A DNA stretch of 64,000 nt from Lophius americanus (Eukaryota; Chordata; Actinopteri; Lophiiformes; Lophiidae), in the NCBI GenBank assembly GCA_037951165.1, contig JBBDHG010000098.1, forward strand, positions 2,401,501 to 2,465,500, read 5' to 3'. The notes under the pieces were generated by a model, which saw nothing but the letters and a program-made list of their open reading frames with translations, searched no databases and was not told the origin of the DNA. Every line of letters begins with the position of its first letter. Position 1 is the first letter of the stretch. The position numbers and the translations under genes are program-made. This document shows, piece after piece, positions 1 to 10,919 of this stretch.

Positions 1-1679
1 TAACATAAAAATAACCTTAACTGGAGCTTAAATTAATTTGTCATTATCCTGGAATAATCAGGCTTCATCCAAGTGTCTTTCATCAAGAACCTCCCCAGCT
101 TGAAAGATTCTTCTCAAAGACTAAAGTGGAACTGACCAGTTTTTGTACATAATGTTAGTGACATCATTTTATGCAATGGCATTAATTGTTTAAAAGGCTT
201 TCCTGAGGTAATGATGCAACAAACTGTCATTTGTGATAATGTTGAAGAAAAATAAAGATTATTATGAAAGACTGAGTCGCTGTCAGCATAATTCCCCAGA
301 AATGAGTGATCAGTAACCACAGATGTTGTCCACGCAGATCAGGCCTCAGTTTGACTCTTCAGGGTCAAGGGGCTCCGTTTTTCTGTGTAATCAGGATTTA
401 ATATTCAATCCCAGAATGTACAGTGGCCTTGAAGTGTAAAACGTATGGTCAAAGCTCCCATGTAAAACATCAAATACTATTTGTTTCCGCTTCCCAAGCA
501 GACCCAAGCAGTCATGGAAGAATTCTGAAAGACGGGGACCGGTCAGTGCCGGGGACATATCCCTTTACTACTGCAGCTATCCCTCACCTGCTGAGATGGA
601 AATAGTTAGCCGGCAACAACTCATTCATTATCTTTTCTTCTTCTTGACTTTAGAGGTGAAGTGGTTCTTCTTTGTCTTTCTGTAACTTCTGCTTAAAATT
701 GTGAAAAGCCGCCACAAACAAGGCAACGCAACATTGCATCTTCCATGGAAGTGGACCCACTCCCTCAGGGGATTGATCCCGTAATAACCTAGCGCTATTT
801 CTACGGAAGAGGATGAGGGCCACAAGCGGCGACGGGAAATTTCTTTTGGAGTTCTGACTTTAATCTCCGATTTATTCTCAGTATAGTTCTACATAATCAT
901 TTTATGGAATACTGAGAATAAAGTCAGATTCATGAGTTTAACCTCAGTATTCGGAGAAATCCTAGAGAGAATTTTTGGCAAATGCTTTGCAAATAAATAT
1001 TTGTTGTGAAATGGAAAAAGTTTTCCCAGAGGCAGACACGAATCACTGACGAAAGTGCAAGAAACCTATCCCTCCGTTAACAGAGACGTGGATGGATGTC
1101 TTCAACCACAACGCCCGCTTAATTACTTTATATATCATCTATAAACTCAGCCATATGTTTGCAGACTGGCCGATTAGAAAAAATAATCAGAAAAAAAGGG
1201 GGGAGTCATTTGAGACATTTTTGTTGTCGAAAGTGGGTCACTCATGAATTTAACCACGCCATCGCCAGCCACGCACTGACTGCTTTATTTGCTCTTGACA
1301 TTATCTGCAAGCTGCTGCCTCCGCAGTGAGATAAAGGTAATTGGCACGCAGCGAAGGAAATGAAGGAGCTGGTATAACAGGCCATGAGAGCATATCAATA
1401 GTTTCCACATGAATGAAGAGAGCTGAGTCAGACTAGACCTTCTGACCGGTCAACGTGGACCGCTGGGTTGTTTGGGTGCAAGGTGAGAAAAATGGCACTT
1501 TGAACTTACTATAAAAATAACTAATCAAATTTGTTAAACGTGAAATTGTGTTATTTTATTTAAGATAGATTTTTTGGAGGGGGGGGAAACTAGATTTTGA
1601 TAATCTATAAGTGAGGCCTTTGGCTAAAGATTATTATATCACTGAAAGGCTGTCAAAAAAACAAACATTGTTTTTTGGA
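1..1679. other. Gene-free AT-rich stretch
   Basis: No convincing exon, RNA gene or classifiable repeat was seen. The open frames are short, lack family motifs and have no flanking splice signals or codon bias. A plain G-run lies near 1577-1586. It reads as ordinary intergenic fish DNA. Confidence 0.5.
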
Positions 1680-1699
1680 CGTGACTTCCGCGCCGTTTG

Positions 1700-1830
1700 T
1701 CTCATTTAGTCCAAGTTTGGTGCGTAAGAATAGACATGAGGAGATCTATCTCATATTCACATATATAGTTTATTTCAAATATTTCATGTTTACTAAGGGG
1801 AGCTTTTACACTATTTAGGACATAACGTAA
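1700..1830 (+). repeat. Unclassified dispersed repeat family, fragment 1
   Basis: Contains the phrases 'aagtttggtgcgtaagaata', 'gaggagatctatct' and 'tttactaaggggagct'. These recur in near-identical order at 6225-6570 and 14880-15075, and inverted at 7450-8000. No coding capacity is visible. It is probably a degraded non-autonomous transposable element. Confidence 0.5.
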
Positions 1831-1957
1831 ACAATCAATTTTAGGAGTTCAATCAACGGTTAGGCATACTTGGGTTTTGTTACCATATTGAAGCCTTACA
1901 CACTGTACATTTTGAGGTGGGCTCCATGGATTTTACTTGTTCTTCCAGTTTATCCAG

Positions 1958-2210
1958 AAGGTGGCTCAGTTGGTAGAGTGGACGTCCATTTATCTAAAGC
2001 TCAGTGGTTCCTGGTGTGTGAGTGATAGTTACCGCTGGTAAGCGATGTTTAACACTCGTGATGACCAGCTGGCGGCTTGCAGGGCTGCCTCTATCATCAC
2101 TGTATGAATGTTGGTGTGAATGGGTGATTAAATGCCCGCATTGTGAAACACTTTGAGTGGTCAAGCAGTCTAGAAAAGCGCTACATACGTAATGTCCATT
2201 TACCATTTTG
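1958..2210 (+). mobile_element. tRNA-derived SINE-like element
   Basis: The left end reads 'gtggctcagttggtagagtg', which matches a tRNA D-arm/A-box. It is followed by a degraded B-box region. The 3' part ('aacactttgagtggtc', 'tctagaaaagcgctacata', 'gtccatttacca') is a tail common to many fish SINE/LINE repeats. The copy is old and mutated; the exact family is not assigned. Confidence 0.6.
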
Positions 2211-2418
2211 ATTGGGATCTGGGGGAATTCTTAGGTCAAGTCAACACCTTCAACTTACAGTGTGGTATGGAGCATTATCCTGCTGGAAGAGCCATTAGGG
2301 AGTTCTCTGAAGGAAGAATACTTCCTGGTTCTATTTCTTTCTCAGGCTAGTAAGGTACTCGCACTCAACCACCCACATGATGATTAATGAGACCATTCCA
2401 CCTTCTTCCATTTCTCCC

Positions 2419-2420
<2 letters not shown>

Positions 2421-2477
<57 letters not shown>
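2421..2477. repeat. (TA)n microsatellite, about 57 bp
   Basis: Uninterrupted alternating TA tract. Confidence 0.95.
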
Positions 2478-2479
<2 letters not shown>

Positions 2480-3780
2480 TGCCCATTATAGTAATTTATG
2501 CTACATTAGCTCTTTTTGGCTTTGGCTAGCACGGGCTAGACTTCACACATGATAAAGATATAGAAGACCCCCCTGTCATCCTGTGTGCTGGTCATCTGTC
2601 CTTAGACCCCTAGGCAGGTACGAACAACTGCATACTAGTGATGTAATTCAACTATGTTGCACAGTGAAGCATATGTTCTTTATTTCTGTTGCATATGAGT
2701 ATTTTTTCTCTCTCTGGTATAGAAGCAATTGGAGTCAAACTAACCTGCAGATATTAATCATCTTACCATATTTTTAAAATGTTATATATAAAATAATAAT
2801 ACAACATAATCATTTAAAAGAGTGCAAAACTCTGCCAAGGGCCGAAAACTACCTCTGAACCTACTTTTTTATTTATTTAAACAGTCATTGTTTCATCACT
2901 TCCTTGTATAAAACATCAAAGGAACAAAGCACAACAGTACCCAAGGTTTAGGAAGAAATCATGCAGATTTATCCATTAATGTCTGAGTTATTGGCAGCCT
3001 CTAAATCTACCGATTCTCTCAGAGGATCGATCCGCAAAGAAGAGAGGAAAATATATTTTCAAAGGTTTTTCTCATTTTTTCCAGTCTAAATCAGGAATGT
3101 TTCTTAATTATTTTGAGTTGTAACCATCAAATGTCAAATATGTGATATTTAAAATGAAATAACATAATTTTTCTGGGTAGTTTAATTTCTACAAGTCTAA
3201 GCTCTGATATAAAACCTTGTGATTATGAAAAATGGGCATTCATTTATTTAAATTTTTTTCAAAAGACTTATTTTGACACTGGATGAGATTTTACTAGTTC
3301 ACAATCATATGAATCAAAATTAGAGTTAATGTTTGCTTTGATTCTTGAATATAATCACTATAGGGTAGAGGATAGGTGACACTCCAATGAACATAAAAAA
3401 GATTATTAGAGAACTGTAATTGAAATGTTTTGACACTTTATGAACCTTATACTTCTTTGATCCACATTTCAATGAAACTAAATTCAAAATACACCCTTTA
3501 TTGAAAGTAATGGTTTAATTAAATATTAATTTCTCAGATGTGGTGCGTTCAAAATATTATAAGTAAGAAACAGTCTGATTAAATCCTCTGATTCAAAGAA
3601 GTGCTGACTTAATGTTTTCTCAATGTAAACTGGAATTCTTCTGTGGGCACTTTTTAAACACTCCTCTCACTCTCTCTCATACATCTCCTCCCCTTCCTGG
3701 AATGACTCAGCACACACCTCCCCTTCCCTCCTGCTCTCTGTCAAAGCAAGCTCCAGCCCAACGACTTCCTCTTCCTCTCT
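2478..3780. other. Intergenic stretch upstream of the TRIM gene
   Basis: No gene recognised. The right end (about 3660-3780) is pyrimidine-rich. It finishes in a textbook 3' splice-site context, with a C/T tract ending in 'ctactgcag' at 3779-3787, which may be the acceptor of a 5' UTR intron of the TRIM gene. That use is inferred only. Confidence 0.4.
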
Positions 3781-3875
3781 ACTGCAGATCTATAGTTTGA
3801 TTATTAGAGTAGCCGCCATGCAACCCTGCAGGAACACATATTGTTTAGATCAGAGCTCTAACTAGTTTTGGCTCT

Positions 3876-3890
3876 GAGGAAGTGAAACTC
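3876..3890 (+). promoter_or_regulatory. IRF/ISRE-like motif upstream of the TRIM start codon
   Basis: The sequence gaggaagtgaaactc resembles the interferon-regulatory-factor element (GAAANNGAAA-type; PRDI-like 'gaagtgaaa'). It sits 28-42 bases before the ATG at 3918. Many TRIM genes are interferon-induced, so the placement is plausible, but a single motif match is weak evidence and it may lie within the transcript. Confidence 0.35.
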
Positions 3891-3917
3891 AGTCAGTGGT
3901 TTACGCGGACAGATGCA

Positions 3918-5657
3918 ATGGCGCAGAAAGGAGTTCAGCTGGATCAGGAAACCTTCTCTTGTTCGATCTGTCTGGATCTACTGAACCATCCGGTGGCTAT
4001 TCCCTGTGGACATAGCTACTGCATGAACTGTATTAAATCCCACTGGGATGAAGAGGATGAGAAGAAATGCCACAGCTGCCCTCAGTGCAGGCAGACCTTC
4101 ACACCGAGGCCTCCCCTGGTTAAAAACACCATGTTAGCAGTTTTAGTGGAGGAACTGAAGAAGACTGGACTCCAGCCTGCTGCTGTGGATCCCTGCTATG
4201 CTGGACCTGAAGATGCAGCCTGCGACGTCTGCACTGGGAAAAAACTGAAAGCCATCAAGTCCTGTTTGGTCTGTCTGGTCTCGTACTGTGAGAAACACCT
4301 CCACCCTCATTATGAATCCCCGGCCTTTGAAAAACATAAGCTGGTGGCACCTTCCAAGAAGCTCCAGGAAAACATCTGCTCTCGTCATGATGAAGTGATG
4401 AAGATGTTCTGCCGTACGGACCAGCAGTGTATTTGTTACCTCTGCTCTGTGGATGAACATAAAGGCCACGAAACAGTCTCCGCTGCAGCAGAAAGGGCTG
4501 AGAGGCAGAAAGACCTCAAGGTGAGACGGCAAAACATGCAGCAGAGAATCCAGGATGGTGAGAAAGACCTGAAGGTGCTTCAGCAGGAGATGGAGGCTAT
4601 CAATCGTTCTGCTGATACAGCAGTGGAGGACGGTGAGAGAATCTTCTCTCAGCTGATCCGTCTGATGGAGACAATACTCTCTGATGTGAGGCAACAGGTC
4701 AGATCCCAGCAGGAAGCTGAGGTGAGTCGAGTCAAGGGGCTTCAGAAGAAGCTGGAGCAGGAGATCACTGAGCTCAAGCGGAGGGATGCTGAGATGGAAC
4801 AGTTGTCGTACACAGAAGATCAAAACAAGTTTCTTCACAAGTACATCACACTGCAACGAGACAGTGAATCTGAAAACTCATCCTGCTTCAAAATCCGTCC
4901 TCTGACATACTTTGAGGAGGTGACAGAAGCTGTGTTTGAAGCCAGAGAAAAACTAGAGGAAGTCCTGAGTGAGATACGGACAAACATCTCAGTGATGGTA
5001 TCTGAAGTAGACGTTTTACTGTCTCAACAAGAACCCAAAACCAGAGATGGATTCTTAAGATATTCCTGTGACATCACGGTGGATCCAAACACAGTAAACA
5101 AGTATTTGTTATTATCTGACGAAAACCGAAAGGTGAAACTTGTGGGCGGAAAACAGCTTTATCCAAGTCACCCCGAGAGGTTCACCAAGTGGAATCAATG
5201 CCTTAGTAAAGAGAGTCTGACTGGACGGTGTTATTGGGAGGTAGAACGTAGAGGGCAAGGGGTTATTGTTGCCGTCGCATACAAGAGCATGTTGAGAGGG
5301 AGCTCAGATGAATGTAGGTTTGGATACAATGACAAATCTTGGGCGTTGGAATCTTTTCCATTTGGTTGTGTATTTTTGCACAACGGTGTCAAAACTCTAG
5401 TCTCAGGTCCTAAGTCTTTCAGAATTGGGGTGTACCTGGATCACAGTGCAGGTGTTTTGTGCTTCTACAGCACCACCAAAACTATTACTCTCCTCCACAG
5501 GGTCCAGACCGCATTCACTGAGCCTCTCTATGCCGGACTTAGGATCCCTTATAAATATTTTGGAAAGACTGCTGAGTTCTGTAAACTACCGAAGTCATTC
5601 AAGGGACAGCAGGTTACATTCTGTGGTTTAGGGGTGGCGTCTTCACTCGTCTGGTAG
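3918..5657 (+). CDS. TRIM-family E3 ubiquitin ligase (RING, B-boxes, coiled coil, PRY-SPRY; fish TRIM16/finTRIM-like)
   Basis: An uninterrupted single-exon frame of 579 residues. The frame stays open upstream to 3882 without an ATG, so the start is taken as the ATG at 3918 (G at -3, G at +4). Domains seen: C3HC4 RING with Cys15, Cys18, Cys30, His32, Cys35, Cys38, Cys54 and Cys57; B-box 1 from about 102 to 135; B-box 2 with Cys154, His157, Cys165, Asp168, Cys173, Cys176, His181 and His184; a Glu/Lys/Gln-rich coiled coil at about 185-370; and PRY-SPRY at about 390-560 with the family 'CYWEVE' and 'KSWALE' motifs. By family knowledge it is a cytoplasmic ubiquitin ligase whose SPRY domain selects targets, often in antiviral defence. 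After 'AEFCKLP', where relatives usually stop, a tail of about 20 residues continues into tRNA-like sequence. An out-of-frame ATG at 3913 overlaps the start. The subfamily and orthologue are uncertain. Confidence 0.88.
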   Translation: MAQKGVQLDQETFSCSICLDLLNHPVAIPCGHSYCMNCIKSHWDEEDEKKCHSCPQCRQTFTPRPPLVKNTMLAVLVEELKKTGLQPAAVDPCYAGPEDAACDVCTGKKLKAIKSCLVCLVSYCEKHLHPHYESPAFEKHKLVAPSKKLQENICSRHDEVMKMFCRTDQQCICYLCSVDEHKGHETVSAAAERAERQKDLKVRRQNMQQRIQDGEKDLKVLQQEMEAINRSADTAVEDGERIFSQLIRLMETILSDVRQQVRSQQEAEVSRVKGLQKKLEQEITELKRRDAEMEQLSYTEDQNKFLHKYITLQRDSESENSSCFKIRPLTYFEEVTEAVFEAREKLEEVLSEIRTNISVMVSEVDVLLSQQEPKTRDGFLRYSCDITVDPNTVNKYLLLSDENRKVKLVGGKQLYPSHPERFTKWNQCLSKESLTGRCYWEVERRGQGVIVAVAYKSMLRGSSDECRFGYNDKSWALESFPFGCVFLHNGVKTLVSGPKSFRIGVYLDHSAGVLCFYSTTKTITLLHRVQTAFTEPLYAGLRIPYKYFGKTAEFCKLPKSFKGQQVTFCGLGVASSLVW

Positions 5658-5725
5658 AGCGTTAGCCTCATGGGCAAAGGCAGCGTCTTCTCCCCCGTGA
5701 TCAGCATTCAATTACAAGCTGTCAA
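5625..5725 (+). mobile_element. tRNA-like SINE head overlapping the 3' end of the TRIM gene
   Basis: From the last TRIM codons onward the sequence reads 'ggtggcgtcttcactcgtct', then 'ggtagagcgttagcctcatg'. This resembles the D-arm/A-box part of a tRNA-derived SINE, and the TRIM stop codon (5655-5657) is the TAG inside 'ggtagagcg'. No good B box or tail was found, so this is a tentative fragment. Confidence 0.35.
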
Positions 5726-5799
5726 ACGTGTCTGGGGAAAAAAAACAACTTTAATGTTAAAATACTGTGTTTTAATTCTCAAAGCGTACTATTTCCCCT

Positions 5800-5965
5800 G
5801 GATGGCTCGTTGGCATGGTGCTTAGCACTGCTGTTCAAAGCACGAAGGTTCCAACCCAACAAGTGTCTGAAGGTTTTGTCTGTGTGGAGTTTGCATGTTG
5901 TCACTGTGTCTGCAAGCGTTTGCCCCGGCTTCCTCCCGCCATCTAAAAAACATGCAGCATTGGTG
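5800..5965 (+). mobile_element. Degraded fish SINE-like repeat
   Basis: The phrases 'ggcatggtgcttagcactg', 'ctgtgtggagtttgcatgtt', 'ggcttcctcccgcc' and 'aaaaaacatgcagcattggt' follow the order of a very common fish interspersed repeat with a tRNA-like head. The copy is old. Confidence 0.6.
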
Positions 5966-6193
5966 AACTAATGACTCATTTCCTATGATCGTGGATATTT
6001 CTAATGATGTGATTCTACATTGTTCTATGCGTAGAATTTACTTTATCATGGATGTTTTATTCTCACCATTTTGTACCTGTAATGTTCCATATTGATTTTC
6101 AAATCAACTTTGAAAAGGAGGCACTATAAGATATTAAAAAGTTACTTACATTTCACGAACAGACAGATTTGTCTCTTGGTTTCTCCTGTAATC

Positions 6194-6203
6194 AATAAAT
6201 AAA
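6194..6203 (+). terminator. Possible poly(A) signals for the TRIM transcript
   Basis: Two overlapping AATAAA hexamers at 6194-6199 and 6198-6203, about 540 bases after the TRIM stop. They are the first overlapping pair downstream of the gene. The downstream sequence is U-rich but not strongly GU-rich. Confidence 0.35.
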
Positions 6204-6224
6204 GAAGATTTATCTCAAAGTCTT

Positions 6225-6570
6225 ATTATTATATCCCCGAAAAGTTGGGGATGTTACAAAGTCATCGGTGTTGCTGCGTCCGCGGCAGATCCTTCATGTT
6301 GTCGCCAACTATTTGGTGGATCATTTTAAAATTTTATACCGACATAGACCTCAGTGCGAGGAAGAACTGGATTGTTTTGGGGAAGATTTGTTGTATATTT
6401 CCAACACTAGGGGGAGCCTTATCTACAAAAGTTTAAGGCCAGAATTTCACAGATGGTCTGATTTATTCCGAATTTGGTGCGTATGAATCAAGTCAAGGAG
6501 ATCTTTCTTGTTTATATCATATTTTACTCTAGCAGTTCATATTTTACTCACTAGGGGGGGGGGGGGTGTG
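6225..6570 (+). repeat. Unclassified dispersed repeat family, fragment 2
   Basis: The longest direct-orientation copy. In order it contains 'tccgcggcagatccttc', 'ttttaaaattttatac', 'catagacctcagtgcgagg', 'ttttggggaagat', 'aacactagggggagc', 'ggtctgatttattccgaa' and 'ttttactcactagggggg'. The reverse complement of 7450-8000 matches it across its length. The 'acactagggggagc' word (6404-6417) resembles a CTCF core. No open frame is shared between copies. Confidence 0.6.
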
Positions 6571-6739
6571 ATTAAAGACAGAGACTGTCTGGTTTACTCA
6601 AGTTTTAGCATTTAAGGACCGTTAATTTGTTCTTTTTCATTTTCAATTTGTATTTATGATTTTGGTGAATAGTAACTGAATCCAAATTTGAATTAAGTCA
6701 AAGACAAAACAATGAGGTTAAGTTGAGTCATAGCACTTT

Positions 6740-6890
6740 CCAAAAAGAACAGGACTGAACGTACTCTATATTCTAGAGGGACCAAGAGACCCATTTGAAC
6801 TAAGAGAGAGGTTGAGGTACACAGACTGGTACAAATGTAAAGTGCGTTATAAATAAAATGTATTATTATTATTATTATTTTATTATAAAC
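6740..6890 (+). mobile_element. Short SINE/LINE 3' tail with TTA repeats
   Basis: Ends in 'aaatgtaaagtgcgttataa' followed by an (ATT)n run. This is the reverse complement of the tails at 19378-19445 and 29199-29265. The body is too degraded to classify. Confidence 0.5.
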
Positions 6891-7449
6891 AAATACAAGC
6901 AGTATTTATGATAACTTCTGGAATACTTATACTACTTATACTACTATTTTTTTCTTACAGACAATATTTAAAGTTTCTCAAGTTAAACTTCTGAATCTCT
7001 GTGTTAAAACTATGAATTTTTTGAATCAACCTTTATACATCTAGATATTTTCTTAACCATTCTTATGTTTATGATTAGCTATTTAGATTTCTGAGGGAGC
7101 ATAACACTCACTAATAACAATATGCTTGTGGATTTTAAAAAAAAGAAGAAAATCCTTTTTCATAATATTCTTAAACTGAGAGAAGTCACAGGAAAGCCTT
7201 GTTCGGATTTTTCTTGTTAGAAAATTAAAGTTAACATGAAGTTAACTAATATAATGCTGAATTAAAGTTGATAGTTAATTTGAAAACATATTGAGTTTAG
7301 TTTTATGATTAAATAGACCCAAACCCTGCTGTTATTCTTATCTGATGGTTAAAAAAATCCTGCTGGAATGTTTAAGGGAGATCTTTCTATGCTCTCTATG
7401 TGGGAATAAAGATTGAAAATGATCCATGACATCGTTTTTGACGTACATC

Positions 7450-8000
7450 TGGGAAACAGTGCTTTTTTTTTAAATAAAAAAAGACTCCTCTAATTGAGAA
7501 AAATGTGAATTTTCAGAGTAAAAATATGGTATTTAGGCCATAGATCTCAGCGAATCGATTCATAAGCATGAAATATGGCCTCAATTGGACTGACATAAGT
7601 TCCTGCCCACACTAAGGTCTATGTGGGCTTATAGTTTGAATATTATTCATGAAGTAGTTTTTGAATTATGTACAGAAAACGTTTTTTTTCATGGGGGGGA
7701 GCTCCCCCTAGTGAGTGAATTATGAACTACGAGAGTGAAATATGATATTTACACAATAGACCTCCATCAAATTTGGACAAAGTCGGACCAACAGCTGAGA
7801 AAGTATGGCCGAAAAAACATTTAAAGATAAATCTCCCCCCAGTGGCGGAAACATACAACCGACCTTTCCCCAAATCGCTCTTTCCCTCACTATGGTCTAT
7901 GTGGTTATAGAATTTGTAAAAGATCCAACATATGACTAATGAGTCATATGTTAACGCGTTAACGGGAAGGATTTGCTGCGGACACGGACACAGTCATGGA
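7450..8000 (-). repeat. Unclassified dispersed repeat family, fragment 3 (inverted)
   Basis: Read on the minus strand it follows fragment 2: 'gtccgcagcaaatccttcc', 'cacatagaccatagtgaggg', 'gatttggggaaaggtcg', 'ctgttggtccgactt' and 'ttcactcactaggggg'. It then repeats the 'cacatagaccttagtg' module, so the family is built from repeated modules. Two short palindromes lie near its end ('catatgactaatgagtcata', 'gttaacgcgttaac', 7930-7962). Confidence 0.6.
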
Positions 8001-9430
8001 TGCGATGTACCTTTAGGTTTAATCAAACTTTCAGTCCTGAGCCCTGAAGAACATTGACCCAACTATAATGAGGACATTTATCCCACCAAACAGTCTGTCT
8101 GTGAAGCTGATGGCGTTAGCCGGTCCCTGACTGTGTCTGTCTGTCTTCTGTTCCGTGCTGCTCTGGGAGTTTGCAATGAGTTCATGGGAAATATTTCCCT
8201 GAAAACTGTTAGCAGCTGTCGATGGAAATGATGCTGATGATGGCGAATCTTATGGGCTGTAATAGGAAACAATGAGCTGAAACACGCTTAAAAACTCTGC
8301 CGTGCGGCGGTGAAATAAAGAGATGGAGGGAGGGAAGTAAAGTGTGTATTCACGACACGAAAGATGAAAAGCACTATTAAGACACAGTAGAATGTGTATT
8401 TATTCTACATCCTGCTTTTCTGTTAGTATTCATTTGGAAGAGACAGAGTTGAACATTCTGTGTTCCTAAAACAGAAATAAAATGAAACGCTTAATGCTTA
8501 AATCACACAGCGTCTGGGAGGTGCTGCTGGTGGTCCTGGTGGTCCAAACACCACATTAGTCTGAGTGGTCTACTGTATGTTTACCATCATACTCATATTT
8601 CATGACATACTAACATTGATAACAATATCAAATCATGTTCTTTAATAGAATCAAATCATTTGAGGTTAACACATTAAACTTGTTTATATTTTTAAAAATC
8701 TCAGTCGTGGCACATGTCTGCTGCAGTGAGAGATATTAAGAGAGGTTATTAAAAGAGCTTGGGAATAAAACTGAGCAATTCAGTTTGATTCACGCAGTCA
8801 TCAGTCCGGTCATCTTAGTTCACTCAGAGTAATAGGTTAGAGGAGGACTACAGCTACTTCAGAGCATACCAGCTTGTCAGGTGGACGATTCTTGCAGAAT
8901 GAATTTAAAATACATATCAGACTACAGGTATAAATAACTCCCCCTCCTCTACGCAGGTAAAATGTAATATCTCCAGCACTGACTGAACGCTTGCAGCTGC
9001 TGCCCGTCACAAAATGTGGTTTGACATATTTGCATTACAGGAAGACAAATATACCTCATGTGCACCGATAAGGGAGTATTTCAGTATTTAATGACAATGT
9101 GAACTTTTTTTTATTACATGAAAGTGTCATGGACTGCACAGATCCGGCAATTTACTTTTAAAACAGGCCATCAATAATAAGCAGGAAGACTCGGCTCTGA
9201 AACCGATAACTAACTAAACCTGTTAGATCCGTACAGTTCAGCCGGGGAAATCGACCCAGTGGGTCACGGAAGACATCTGGTTATTGAGTGATTGCTCAAA
9301 GGGAGGAGAGGCGACGCAGCGAGAGTTTCCGTCGATGGCGAGGTTTGATTCCACGTTGCCGCGTTGTGCGAAATGATAAGTTTGATCCTAAATTTGCGAA
9401 AACTATGGAATCCCTCTGGTGACATTGAAG
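8001..9430. other. Gene-free stretch
   Basis: No exon or repeat recognised with confidence. There are only short open frames without motifs. Confidence 0.45.
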
Positions 9431-9434
9431 AAAA

Positions 9435-9867
9435 AAAATGATCTCGTGAACACGACTTAGTAAGGCCTGGTAATATAAGGAGCGGGAACAAGTTATCATC
9501 TCGTGGCCACATCTTAGTAAGGCGTGGGAACGATTTATGATCTTGCAGCTGTGTTGCGTGAGGGAATTATTACTGAAATGCTCGAGATACCATTTCCATT
9601 TGTTTGGGTTTTCCCTCCTGTTTAGGTGCATACAAGTACAATCCTATAAGCATACGGACAAAAGAACATGGTGTTAGAAGTCAAGATGTTCGCAGGAAAT
9701 TATGCTTTAGGTTTCGAGCTGGGGTTTTTTCCGATGAGACCCCTCCCACTTTCGTACCACAGTCAGCTTCCAGTTGCCGTCCACACATATCTCCCACAAG
9801 TTTCTAAGTCGTTCCCATGACTTTCTTAACTTGGGTTGGGTTAATAAGTGATGGCCACAAGATCTTT
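9435..9867. mobile_element. Possible non-autonomous element with repeated and inverted ends
   Basis: The left part holds two imperfect direct repeats: 'atctcgtgaacacgacttag' at about 9440 and 'atctcgtggccacatcttag' at about 9497. Each is followed by a 'gtaaggc...gggaac' segment. The right end (9808-9867, 'gtcgttcccatgactttctt' to 'gatggccacaagatct') is a diverged reverse complement of the same unit, giving inverted termini about 430 bp apart. No coding capacity is seen. Confidence 0.45.
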
Positions 9868-10495
9868 TTTTTGTTCTTCAATGTAACCAAAACGGCACCC
9901 TGTGCTCAGATACTGTTCAAACAGCCTTAATGAAAGTGAGCTACTGTTGCCCGGGGCGATCAAGTTGTTTTTTACGGACAACAATAAAAAATAATAATAA
10001 AAAAAATTCTATCAGACGAAAGTGCAAATTTTAAAACTGAATCACTGGTACCTTCTTGCCACAACACTGTTGGTAAGTGTCTCTGTTAATTTGCATGATC
10101 AGAGTAAGCCCTAAGGTAAGTGGACTGTACTGTTCCCACTCCTGCATCACAAAGTTACACAAGGTCATTGATCGGGATGGAGTTTTAGAATGTATTTTCA
10201 GAAACACTAGTATAACAAGTTTAAGTCCCTCCAAGTCATAAAAGTGCCTGATAAATACATTATTTCAAAGTCACGTTGGGAATTTGATTTCAATCACCCA
10301 TTATTTTCAGCCTGTCCATCTGTTTTGTGTACAAAATATCTGAAAAAGTTATTAAATGATATAAATTAAATCTAGTGGAGGCATGGTCCAAGGAACAAAG
10401 AAGAACTGATTAGATTATGAGGCAGTTCCGGATGCAGATCCATTATTTATATTTATTTTTTTTAGATTCTGTTAACGTAGCGAGATGATATTTTC
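9868..10495. other. Gene-free stretch
   Basis: AT-rich, with no recognised gene, RNA or named repeat. Confidence 0.45.
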
Positions 10496-10499
10496 CTCC

Positions 10500-10790
10500 A
10501 TTCATCATTTTCTGTAACTACTTAGCCCGTGCAGGGTCACATGGGGCTTAAGCCTATCCCAGCTGACATTAGGTGAGATGCAAGGTATACCTTTGACATG
10601 ACGCCAGTATATCAGAGGGCCAACACACGGAGACAAACCTCCCTTCAAGGTCACATTCACACCTACGGGCAATTTAAAGCATCTTCCATTGCAAACCTAT
10701 ACTGCATGTTTTTTGGAGTATGGGCCATAACAGCAAGGATCCAGTCCACATGTGGATTTGATCCCAGAACTTCCTTGCTGTGAGACACAT
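10500..10790 (-). mobile_element. Degraded fish SINE-like repeat, minus orientation
   Basis: Contains 'gcccgtgcagggtcacatgg', 'cctatcccagctgacatt', 'caaggtcacattcacaccta', 'gggcaatttaaag' and 'ccttgctgtgagacac' in the order of a common fish interspersed repeat read backwards. It appears related to the copy at 5800-5965. Confidence 0.65.
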
Positions 10791-10919
10791 TTCATCAATC
10801 ATAGTAAATAGTGATGTATTAATAGTTATGTCAATGATAAAGTGAATATAATGTTAATATCAGCTAAAAATATTTTTCTTTTTTGAATGTTTGTCTGAAA
10901 AAAAAACATTTTCGTGTCC

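Noticed and set aside
3882..3917. Upstream extension of the TRIM protein from a GTG
   Set aside because: Begins with GTG, not used as a normal start here; the ATG at 3918 has a good context and gives the expected RING N terminus.
4143..4856. 237-codon open frame on the minus strand
   Set aside because: Shadow of the TRIM coiled-coil and B-box codons; it has no domain motif or promoter of its own.
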